From the NCBI GenBank assembly GCA_016207065.1, contig JACQQK010000045.1, positions 1 to 32,049 on the forward strand: a DNA stretch of 32,049 nucleotides. Reading direction: 5' to 3'. The translations under genes and the position numbers were made by a program. This DNA comes from Nitrospinota bacterium. GTDB taxonomy: Bacteria; Nitrospinota; Nitrospinia; Nitrospinales; JACRGP01. Below the pieces are notes generated by a model that was not told where the DNA came from, ran no database searches, and saw only the letters and a list, made by a program, of their open reading frames with translations. Positions 1 to 7,061 of the stretch are shown in pieces; position 1 is the stretch's first letter; each line of letters starts with the position of its first letter.

Positions 1-34
1 CCCAAGGGGGATACGGTCTGTCATGCCCTGAAAC

Positions 35-93
35 CAGGTCCCGCGGATCCTGTGCGAAAACGCGGAGCGTTTTCCACAAGTCCGCGGGACCTG
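35..93. repeat. Long imperfect palindrome
   Basis: Perfect 13-bp outer arms (35-47 and 81-93) enclose an internal mismatch, a 4-bp stem (51-54 with 75-78), a bulged C at 55, and an 8-bp inner stem (56-63 with 67-74) closed by a GGA loop. The whole 59 bp folds into one hairpin of about 25 bp. No T-run follows on either strand, so it is not a simple terminator. It may be a dispersed intergenic palindrome (REP- or MITE-like) or an RNA-processing structure. The rest of positions 1-242 has no gene that I can support. Confidence 0.7.
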
Positions 94-156
94 CTACCAC
101 AACTACAACAAAATTTGCTTGTTTCCAAGATACAAGGGGGATGATCAAACCTCCCC

Positions 157-177
157 CCCCTCTTTGAAAAAGAGGGG
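157..177. repeat. 9-bp-arm hairpin of the CCCCTCTTT/AAAGAGGGG type
   Basis: Arms 157-165 and 169-177 are perfect complements with a 3-nt loop, inside a longer C-rich then G-rich stretch that includes eight C at 153-160. Short palindromes of this form are a common dispersed intergenic repeat in several bacterial phyla. The element lies 66 bp past the stop of the minus-strand receiver-CheX gene and could also help end its transcript. Which role applies cannot be told from one copy. Confidence 0.5.
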
Positions 178-242
178 CCGGGAGAGATTTTGCAGGGGAA
201 AAAGCAACTACGTTTTTTGTCGTGGAATATTTCCGCGCCGCT

Positions 243-1241
243 TCAGGAGGGGTGCTTCAGGAATTGGACGACGAGGAAGATTTTCTCTTTGTCCACGTCA
301 AAGGGGACGACGAACTTCGGCGCGTTCGGGTCGGTCAACGGGACGGTGTGGCGGTCTTCCATGTGCGCCACGGGGAGCCCGAGTTGGAAGCTCAGTTTGC
401 CGCCGTCGGCTAGGCTGAGTTCCCGGTCTGGATAAACGATCCGGTAGATGTCTGGCGACAGGTCGGAAATCTTGGGTTTGACGATCCCGGCGATGATGTT
501 CCCCAGTTCCTGGACCACGCCGCAGACTTGTTCGAGGTCCACCGCCCCGAAAATGCCTTCGTAAATTTTGCACGCCGCGTTGCGCGGGAAGTATAGGATG
601 ACCTGCGATTTCACCGCGTTGTTCGCGTCCGTCAGGTCGATCGTCGAACTGAAGTCGCCGCTCAGGTCCCGGGCCGCCGTCGGCGAGCCGGGCACGGCCT
701 GGGCCATGTATTGTCCCAGCGCCTCCACCGTGCTCTCGACAAACGCCCCGACGATCTGGGGATTGAAATCGATCGCCGGGACGGCCTGCGGGGCGGCTTC
801 CTCGGGCGTTGCTTCCCTGGCTGGTCGCGCTTTCTCGCGGGCGCCGGGAAAGAAAATGTCCGTGACGACTTCCTCGAGTTGCTCGATCTTGAAGGGTTTT
901 TGCAGGTACCCGTTGCATCCCGCCTTTTCCAATTCCTGGAGGTAGTATTCTTTTCGTTCCGCGCTGATGATCAGGAACGGGATGGATTTCGTTTTTTCCT
1001 CGGAACTCCCGCGGATTTCCTTCAGCAGTTCAAGGCCGTCTTTCGCCGGGAGATGCAGTCCGGAGGTGACGAGTTGAAAGTCCTTGAGGCCCATCATCAT
1101 GGAGGCCTGGTTTCCGTCCTTGACGATCCAGACGTTTTCCTCGGCGAACCCCATCCGCGCGAGGTAGTTTTTAATCAGCCTCGCGATGACTGGCGAATTG
1201 TCCGCCACCAAGACGGACTTGTCGGAAAAACCGGGGTTCAT
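243..1241 (-). CDS. Receiver-like domain fused to a CheX-type domain
   Basis: A 332-residue cytoplasmic protein. Residues 8-130 have the response-regulator receiver fold. D14 is present, and so are the conserved S93 and K115 (in QKPF), but the phospho-acceptor Asp is replaced by Gly (G61, codon GGA, in SGLHLPAKDG), and the second acidic residue of the DD pair is N15. A proline- and alanine-rich linker (about 132-156) leads to a CheX/CheC-like domain (about 157-332) with the phosphatase signature E245-x-x-N248 in ELGNIIAG. CheX proteins dephosphorylate CheY-P in chemotaxis. Here the receiver probably cannot be phosphorylated, so it may act as a docking module. The gene is alone on the minus strand, downstream of a plausible sigma-70 promoter. 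No strong Shine-Dalgarno was seen. The domain calls are fairly sure; the biological role is inferred. Confidence 0.82.
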   Translation of the reverse strand: MNPGFSDKSVLVADNSPVIARLIKNYLARMGFAEENVWIVKDGNQASMMMGLKDFQLVTSGLHLPAKDGLELLKEIRGSSEEKTKSIPFLIISAERKEYYLQELEKAGCNGYLQKPFKIEQLEEVVTDIFFPGAREKARPAREATPEEAAPQAVPAIDFNPQIVGAFVESTVEALGQYMAQAVPGSPTAARDLSGDFSSTIDLTDANNAVKSQVILYFPRNAACKIYEGIFGAVDLEQVCGVVQELGNIIAGIVKPKISDLSPDIYRIVYPDRELSLADGGKLSFQLGLPVAHMEDRHTVPLTDPNAPKFVVPFDVDKEKIFLVVQFLKHPS

Positions 1242-1329
1242 CGGACTTTTCGGGATAACGGGTTAACGATGTTCATATGCCGAACAAACGGATTTTCAGC
1301 CAGTTTCAGACGCCGAACAGGGAAATCAT

Positions 1330-1357
1330 ATTATGCCATATGGAAACAAGATGTAAA
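1330..1357 (-). promoter_or_regulatory. Candidate sigma-70 promoter for the receiver-CheX gene
   Basis: On the minus strand, TTTACA (1352-1357) lies 16 bp from CATAAT (1330-1335), each matching 5 of 6 consensus bases. Transcription would start near 1323, giving a leader of about 80 nt before the ATG at 1241. The stretch is AT-rich against its surroundings. Confidence 0.5.
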
Positions 1358-1609
1358 GATAAACATAAAAAATCGGTTTTCATAGCTTTTTGCCATCATT
1401 CCGGCGAATTGTAGGTTAACACCTCAGATTGAAATAACAGGGGGTTACGGGAGGAGGGGTTGATTTCGGGTTTATGATCGTTTGCTCCCCTATTTCGACC
1501 CGGCAGGCGTTGTCTCCCGGTCCCAAGCGGTCTCCCGCCAATTACCCCCTTTTGTTCGTGCCATATCCGGGTTAGAGGCAAAAAGAGACTTTGTTAGGGG
1601 AGCCCAGCG
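1358..1609. other. Intergenic stretch, no gene recognised
   Basis: Together with the promoter above, this makes a 368-bp gap (1242-1609) between two minus-strand genes. One 61-codon open frame on the minus strand (1396-1581) has a low-complexity, arginine- and proline-rich translation and no ribosome-binding site, so I do not call it. No clear terminator for the SUMF1-domain gene ending at 1610 was found. Confidence 0.5.
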
Positions 1610-2356
1610 CTAGGATTTTGGCGCGTCGGCGGCGCAACGGAAGCCGAAATTACTGTTGCGGGTCGCGGGCGTGGACCAGTAACGGGTGGCGGAGGACAGA
1701 TGTTTCGTGCCGGAATACCATGAGCCGCCCCGCAGGGTCTTTTCCTCTCCCTTGTCCGGCCCCTTGGGGTTCTCCTTGGGACTGCTCTCGTAATACGATT
1801 TGCCGTACCAGTCGCCGACCCATTCCCAAACGTTGCCCGCCATGTCGTGCAATCCGTAGGGGTTGGGTTTCTTCTGGGCCACGGGATGGGTCTGCTTGTC
1901 CGCATTGTCCGCGAACCAGGCGAACGGGCCGGGCTCGCCGTCGCCCCAGGAATAGGGTCCGCCAGTCCCGGCGCGGGCGGCTTTTTCCCACTCGGCTTCG
2001 GTGGGCAACCGCTTGCCGGTCTTGAAGCAATAGGCGTTGGCTTCGTTCCAGGTGACTTGTTCGACGGGCAGGTCGGGCCCGATGAACTTGGAAGGGTTGT
2101 AGCCGCGGATCTTTTCAAACTCCTTCTGCGCGACCTCGGTCTTGTCCAGATAAAAGGCGTCCAGTTTGACTTTGTGCTGGGTTTTGTTGGAGGCCCCCTC
2201 CATTCCCATGACGAACTCGCCCTCGGGAATAAGGACCATCCCATCGGGAGGCGGCGCCGGGAATTCGGCTGATAACGCGCCGGGCTGGAAGGCCATGAGA
2301 CATAGGACCAAAATTCCGAAAAACGAAAACGATTGACTGGAAAAGTTTAGCCTCAC
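1610..2356 (-). CDS. Exported SUMF1/FGE-sulfatase-domain protein
   Basis: 248 residues. An N-terminal hydrophobic segment ending near ALSA (about residue 30) is a Sec signal peptide, so the protein is probably periplasmic. The rest is one SUMF1 (formylglycine-generating-enzyme-like) domain: opening MVLIPEGEFVMG, then RLPTEAEWEKAAR, GNVWEWVGDW, LRGGSW and the closing GFRC. True FGE needs a Cys pair just after the GGS motif. Here that stretch reads GGSWYSGTKHLSSATRY and has no Cys, so sulfatase activation is unlikely, and a binding or structural role is more probable. The start is GTG at 2356 with a strong GAGGAG box upstream. It lies 55 bp after the sulfite-oxidase-like gene and probably shares its transcript. 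Confidence 0.85.
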   Translation of the reverse strand: MRLNFSSQSFSFFGILVLCLMAFQPGALSAEFPAPPPDGMVLIPEGEFVMGMEGASNKTQHKVKLDAFYLDKTEVAQKEFEKIRGYNPSKFIGPDLPVEQVTWNEANAYCFKTGKRLPTEAEWEKAARAGTGGPYSWGDGEPGPFAWFADNADKQTHPVAQKKPNPYGLHDMAGNVWEWVGDWYGKSYYESSPKENPKGPDKGEEKTLRGGSWYSGTKHLSSATRYWSTPATRNSNFGFRCAADAPKS

Positions 2357-2411
2357 GGCAGTCTCCTCTGGTTCTTGTGGGAATGAATTGATGGATAAAG
2401 AGAGACCGGTT

Positions 2412-3107
2412 TCACGAATACCGGTCGTTCAGCCAGGGCTCGGCTGTATTGGAATAACCGCGTTGCTCCCAGAACCCGAGTTCGTCACGGTCGCGGAACA
2501 CGATTTCGCCGATCCATTTGGCCCCTTTCCAGGCGTAGAGTTGCGGGGTGATCATCCGCACTGGTCCGCCATGGTCCTTGGGCAGGGGCTTGTCTTCCCA
2601 CATATGGACCAGCAGGACGTCGTATTTCATGGCCTCCTCCAGCGGCAGGTTCGTCGAGTAGCTGTCGTAGGCCTTGATGAACACGTACCGGGCCGACGGC
2701 AGGACCTCGCACCGCTCGGCGATGTCGCGGAACCGCACGCCTTTCCAATGGTTGTCCATCCGGCTCCAACTGGTCACGCAATGGAAATCGGAAACGTCCT
2801 CCGCCTGCGGCAGGGCCATGAACTGGTCCCACGTGAATGACGTTGGGCGTTTCACCAGGCCCGACACGGTGAGGCTCCACATCTCCAGCGGCAAATCCGG
2901 CTGGATGCCGAGGTCGAGGACGGGCCAGCGGTCCACCGCCTTTTGGCCGGGCGGGAGCTTGGGGTTGCCGTCGCGGTTCAAAGGGCCTTCCCCCATGGGG
3001 AGCCCCTCGGTCCACGCTTTCTTTTCCTGCAGGGCCTTGCGATAGCGGACCAAGGCCTCTCGATTTTTTATCTTTTTGGAGTTTGGGTCAAAGGGGATAT
3101 AGCTCAT
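2412..3107 (-). CDS. Sulfite-oxidase-like molybdopterin oxidoreductase (cytoplasmic type)
   Basis: 231 residues matching the oxidoreductase molybdopterin-binding domain (sulfite oxidase / YuiH-like group). The motif DFHCVTSWS carries C110, the expected Mo-ligating cysteine. GVRFRDIAERC and the HGGPVRMITPQLYAWKGAKW stretch are also typical of the fold. There is no Tat or Sec signal, no heme domain and no C-terminal dimerisation domain, so it is the short, stand-alone type. The substrate of this subgroup is generally unknown, and calling it a sulfite oxidase would be too strong. The start ATG at 3107 has a good GAGGAT box. It is first in a likely two-gene unit with the exported SUMF1-domain protein. 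Confidence 0.88.
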   Translation of the reverse strand: MSYIPFDPNSKKIKNREALVRYRKALQEKKAWTEGLPMGEGPLNRDGNPKLPPGQKAVDRWPVLDLGIQPDLPLEMWSLTVSGLVKRPTSFTWDQFMALPQAEDVSDFHCVTSWSRMDNHWKGVRFRDIAERCEVLPSARYVFIKAYDSYSTNLPLEEAMKYDVLLVHMWEDKPLPKDHGGPVRMITPQLYAWKGAKWIGEIVFRDRDELGFWEQRGYSNTAEPWLNDRYS

Positions 3108-3360
3108 CGCTGATCCTCAAATAGAGTCTGGCATTGATGTGATTTGGGAAAACTTTTCCAAAAACGGGGAAAAAATGGGGGTCGGCCAGCCGATTCCGGG
3201 AAACCGGACCGGTCAAAACCACATGTCCATTGTATTTCGATGTTAAAAAAATCAAATAGACACAAGAGTTTATATCTTTTTTGCAATTTTTGAAAGGGAC
3301 GAGGCCAACGGCAAGGAAATTGCTTGATTTTAAAAGTTTTACCTTTCCCTGTCCCGCTGG

Positions 3361-3468
3361 CCGGGCAAATGCCCGGAGGCGACGCGGCGATGACGCCGGG
3401 GACGCCCCCGGTGGGCAAATGCCGCCCCGCGCTTGCGCCGGGGCGGTAATGAATCCGGCGTTACGCCG
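3361..3468. repeat. Row of GC-rich hairpins in a 457-bp gene-free gap
   Basis: Three hairpins lie in series: 3361-3376 (7-bp arms, AA loop); 3422-3446 (7-bp CCGCCCC/GGGGCGG arms plus a 4-bp GCGC inner stem and one bulged C); and 3456-3468 (5-bp arms, TTA loop). The word GCAAATGCC occurs twice, at about 3365 and 3415. A stretch near 3450-3471 recurs in diverged form near 3496-3515. The gap 3108-3564 separates divergent transcripts and is otherwise AT-rich at 3228-3345, where promoters for both sides could lie, although I found no convincing -35/-10 pair. The row looks like an intergenic palindromic repeat cluster. Confidence 0.6.
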
Positions 3469-3564
3469 CGCCCTCGGCGTCAGCCTGAGGCGGCATTGGA
3501 TCCAGCGGCACGCGGGCTGGAAAGAGGGTTAAAGTGATTTTTCCCAAAAACCGAAAAGACTAGT

Positions 3565-6500
3565 ATGGAGAGACCATTGACCCCCGCGAGTTCCATGAAA
3601 CTGAAAATCCTCACCTTCAATTGGCACGAGCCTTACCTTTGCTTGATGGCCAAACTCGGTCACCAGTTTTATGTTCTGGAACCGGAGATCGGTCCGGGCC
3701 ATATCCGCCGTTGGGACGAAAATATGCGTCCCCGGCCGGAAAACGTCCATCTGGTTTCGATGGAACACGCGGAGGAAATGTTACTGCAGAACGACGTTGA
3801 CCTCGCCATCGCCCATAATATAAAGGACCTCATTTGGATGATGGGTTACGATCTGCCCAAAATCGCGGTTTTTCATAACCGTCTGACTACCGAGATTGGG
3901 CTCTCTAAAAACACAATATCGGCTGATGAATATAAGGATAAAATTAAGGTGTTACTTGAAGGCATTCAAAAGGTGTTTATCTCCGAATCCAAGCGTAGAG
4001 ACTGGGGTCTGCCGGGAGAGGTGATTTTGCCCGGGCTCGATGTCCGGGATTTTGGGGGCTATACCGGCGAGCGGCCCGTCGTCCTCAGGGTTGGAAACCT
4101 GTTGCTGGAACGCGACCTGATGATGGGGTTTACCGCTGGCAACCAGGTGGTCAACGGTTATCCCGGCGTCATCTTGGGGTTGAACCCCGCCATCCGCGAC
4201 GCGCGTCTTTCGCGCGGATTTGGCGATTTGCTCGATCATTATCGCCACTGCCGGTTGTATCTGAACGCCACAACGGACGATTACGAGGACGGCTACAACC
4301 TGGCCATGCTCGAAGCCATGGCAGTGGGGATGCCCGTCGTCAGCTTGTACAACAAGACCTCGCCCATCCGCGACGGGATCAACGGTTTTATTTCCAAGGA
4401 TATTGCCTATCTGAAAAGATGCGTGGCCCTGCTGTTGGAGGACCCGGACCTGGCCCTGGCCCGGGATCTGGGCCGGAAGGCCCGCGAGACGGTCCAGGCG
4501 GAGTTCGGAATCCAGGCCTTTTTGATCAATTGGAACCGCGCGATCGAGAAAACCATCCGCGACTATTTGCGGAGCAGTGGGATTTCGCTGGATTCGGCGA
4601 CGCAAAAATTCCATGAGAAAAAGAAGAAAAACATCCTCATGGATTATGTTTCGTATCCGGCCACCACGGCTTTCTACATCGAGAGGGCATTGCGGAAATC
4701 GCACAATGTCGTGACCTGCGGCGCAACCATCACCCCGGAAATCGTCAAGCTCTGGAACCTGGAGGCGCTGAAATGGGAGGCGCTCCCGCAGGACATCTTC
4801 CGTCCCCGGCAGGGTTCGGTCCTCGAAACGATGAACAAACTGCCCGACCGCTGGCATCCGGACCTGTACCTTTGGGTGGAGAACGGCATCGATACAGTCC
4901 CGCCGGACCTGGACAGACTCAGTATTCCCAAGGCGTGCTATTTGATCGACACCCATATCCACCTCGAACAACACAAGGAAATCGCCCGGTATTTCGATTT
5001 CGTATTCCTGGCCCAGCGCCGGTACGTGGACGACCTGAAAGCGGCGGGGTCGCCAAGCGTCCACTGGTTGCCGCTCGCCTGCGACCCGGAGATCCACGGG
5101 ATGGTCGAGACCGGAAAGAAGCGCGACGTGACGTTCGTGGGTAGCGTCACGCCCGCGCATGTCCGCCGGAAACGTTTGCTGGAAACCATCGGGGGTCATT
5201 TCGACCTGCGGGTGGACCGGAAGTTCATGGACGAAATGGCGCTGGCGTTTTCTCAGTCCAAAATCGTATTCAACGAAGCCATCGATAACGATTTGAACAT
5301 GAGGGTCTTCGAGGCCCTGTGTTCCGGGAGTCTGCTGGTCACGGACGAGGCGCCGGGAAGCGGGTTGACGGACTTGTTCGCGGACGGCAAACATCTGGTC
5401 CTATACCGCGACGAAACGCTCGTCGAAACCATCGGCCATTATCTCCGGCATCCGGAGGAAAGGGAACGCATCGCCAGGCAGGGCAGGGAGGAAGTCCTTG
5501 AAAAACACACTTACGAAAGGCGCGCCGAATTCATGATTTCCACGCTGGAGGACCATTTTAGAAAACATGAAAACGATACGACCGGGCGCCGCCTCGGTGT
5601 CCAAGGCATCGATTCGGATGGCGAACGAGCGCCGGTTGAAGCCGGGCCAGTTGGCTCCGGCGCCTCGCCAGACGGGAAACCCGATTCCTATTACCGCAAC
5701 GTCCGCCACGACATTTTCCCTTTGATACCGCAAGAGGCGCGATGCATCCTCGAGGTCGGATGCGCCTCCGGATTGACGGGGCGCGCGTTGAAGGAAACCC
5801 GGGGAGCGTTCGTGGCCGGCATCGAGATGGACCCCGGTGCGGCGCGCGAGGCCCGGCGCAATCTGGACGACGTGCTGGAAGGCAATATCGAGACCCTGGA
5901 CCTGCCTTATCAGGAGAACAGCTTCGACTGCATTATCCTGGCGGACATCCTCGAGCACCTCGTGGACCCGCTGGCGGCGCTGAAAAAACTGCGGGGCTGT
6001 CTGAAACCCGCCGGGACCGTGGTGGCCAGCATCCCCAACGTGCAGTTTTTCGGGTTGATCAATAATTTGGCGGAGGGCAACTGGACTTACCAGAAAGAGG
6101 GGATACTGGACGAAACGCATTTGCGGTTTTTCACGTTCCGGGAAATCGAAAAACTGTTTCAGGACGCCGGTTTTGCGATAGAACAGGTCGACGAAACGCT
6201 GGACCCGCAATTCAAGAACGTGGAATATTCCGGGCAAAGCGTATTGAAGTTCGGACGGGTCACCATCAAGGATCTTTCCCGCGAGGAGATGCGGAGGTTT
6301 TTCGTTTTCCAATACAAAATAGCCGCCCGGCCGCTGACCGCTTTTTCGCGGCACGCAAAACAGAGAGCGGGCGCCAAGCTCGGATCGCCGGCCCTGTTGG
6401 AGGAGGCGCGGAAACTGGAGGACAAGGGGGACCACCAGGGCGCCATGGATTTATACAACGAGGCGCTCGGCCTGTTCCCCGGTTGCGCGGAGGCCCTGGC

Positions 6501-7050
6501 GGGAATCGGCAACTGTCATCTGCGCTTGCAAAATCCGCAAATGGCGAAGACGTTCTATCGAAAAGCCGTCTCAGTCGACGAAAATTCCATGGCCGGGTGG
6601 TTCGGTCTGGGTCTCGTTAGGGTCCAGTTCGCGGAATGCGAAGCGGCCATCGACGCTTTCTCCAAGGTCCTCGCCCGGGAACCCGGACACGACCGGGCCC
6701 TTTGCGGGGTGGGATTGGCCCTCTGGCAACGGAACGCGAAAAGCGAGGCCATGGATTATTTCGTCCGTTCCCTCAACGTCAACGTGGAAAACAAGACGGC
6801 GCTGAAATTCATGCTGGAGTTGGCTTACGAACTGGAACGGTTTCACGAGGGCGAGGAAATCCTGAAGAGATATCTCGAACTGCACCCCGCCCATTTGAGC
6901 ATGGTTTTCGGCCTGGCCGGAATCCAGTTCAAGATGGGCCGGTACGAACAGGCAAGGGAAAACCTGGAACGGATACTGGTTTTTCAACCCGACCGCGAAG
7001 ACGCGCTCCAACTGCTGGAACGCGTGATGGGCGCCTTGGCTTCCAAATAA
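3565..7050 (+). CDS. Four-domain protein: GT4-like, CgeB-like glycosyltransferase, SAM methyltransferase, TPR
   Basis: 1161 residues, apparently cytoplasmic. (1) About 11-340: GT4-like glycosyltransferase; the usual E-x7-E motif appears as D242-x7-E250 in DGYNLAMLEAMAVG. (2) About 355-665: CgeB-type glycosyltransferase, with DTHIHLEQH, the DLNMRVFEALCSG core and a terminal ERRAEFM helix. (3) About 705-920: class I SAM methyltransferase, motif I EVGCASG at 730-736 and DCIILADILEHL. (4) About 941-1150: roughly six TPR units. It is first in a tight operon (next gene 11 bp downstream). The start is uncertain: ATG 3565 and the in-frame ATG 3595 (MKLKILTFNWHE) both lack a well-placed Shine-Dalgarno, and 3595 fits the GT4 N-terminus better. 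The acceptor and sugar are unknown. A role in protein or surface glycan assembly with methyl capping is inferred. Confidence 0.88.
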   Translation: MERPLTPASSMKLKILTFNWHEPYLCLMAKLGHQFYVLEPEIGPGHIRRWDENMRPRPENVHLVSMEHAEEMLLQNDVDLAIAHNIKDLIWMMGYDLPKIAVFHNRLTTEIGLSKNTISADEYKDKIKVLLEGIQKVFISESKRRDWGLPGEVILPGLDVRDFGGYTGERPVVLRVGNLLLERDLMMGFTAGNQVVNGYPGVILGLNPAIRDARLSRGFGDLLDHYRHCRLYLNATTDDYEDGYNLAMLEAMAVGMPVVSLYNKTSPIRDGINGFISKDIAYLKRCVALLLEDPDLALARDLGRKARETVQAEFGIQAFLINWNRAIEKTIRDYLRSSGISLDSATQKFHEKKKKNILMDYVSYPATTAFYIERALRKSHNVVTCGATITPEIVKLWNLEALKWEALPQDIFRPRQGSVLETMNKLPDRWHPDLYLWVENGIDTVPPDLDRLSIPKACYLIDTHIHLEQHKEIARYFDFVFLAQRRYVDDLKAAGSPSVHWLPLACDPEIHGMVETGKKRDVTFVGSVTPAHVRRKRLLETIGGHFDLRVDRKFMDEMALAFSQSKIVFNEAIDNDLNMRVFEALCSGSLLVTDEAPGSGLTDLFADGKHLVLYRDETLVETIGHYLRHPEERERIARQGREEVLEKHTYERRAEFMISTLEDHFRKHENDTTGRRLGVQGIDSDGERAPVEAGPVGSGASPDGKPDSYYRNVRHDIFPLIPQEARCILEVGCASGLTGRALKETRGAFVAGIEMDPGAAREARRNLDDVLEGNIETLDLPYQENSFDCIILADILEHLVDPLAALKKLRGCLKPAGTVVASIPNVQFFGLINNLAEGNWTYQKEGILDETHLRFFTFREIEKLFQDAGFAIEQVDETLDPQFKNVEYSGQSVLKFGRVTIKDLSREEMRRFFVFQYKIAARPLTAFSRHAKQRAGAKLGSPALLEEARKLEDKGDHQGAMDLYNEALGLFPGCAEALAGIGNCHLRLQNPQMAKTFYRKAVSVDENSMAGWFGLGLVRVQFAECEAAIDAFSKVLAREPGHDRALCGVGLALWQRNAKSEAMDYFVRSLNVNVENKTALKFMLELAYELERFHEGEEILKRYLELHPAHLSMVFGLAGIQFKMGRYEQARENLERILVFQPDREDALQLLERVMGALASK

Positions 7051-7061
7051 CGGCCCGGACC

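Noticed and set aside
1396-1581. 61-codon minus-strand frame in the 1242-1609 gap
   Set aside because: Low-complexity translation, no Shine-Dalgarno, and no recognisable family.
1610-2356. Annotation as a true formylglycine-generating enzyme
   Set aside because: The Cys pair needed for catalysis is absent, and no sulfatase gene is in the window.
3361-3468. CRISPR array
   Set aside because: The repeats are short, unequal and hairpin-like, with no regular spacers and no cas genes.
3952-6435. Two long antisense frames under the four-domain glycosyltransferase
   Set aside because: No motifs or ribosome-binding sites, and the plus strand is clearly coding.
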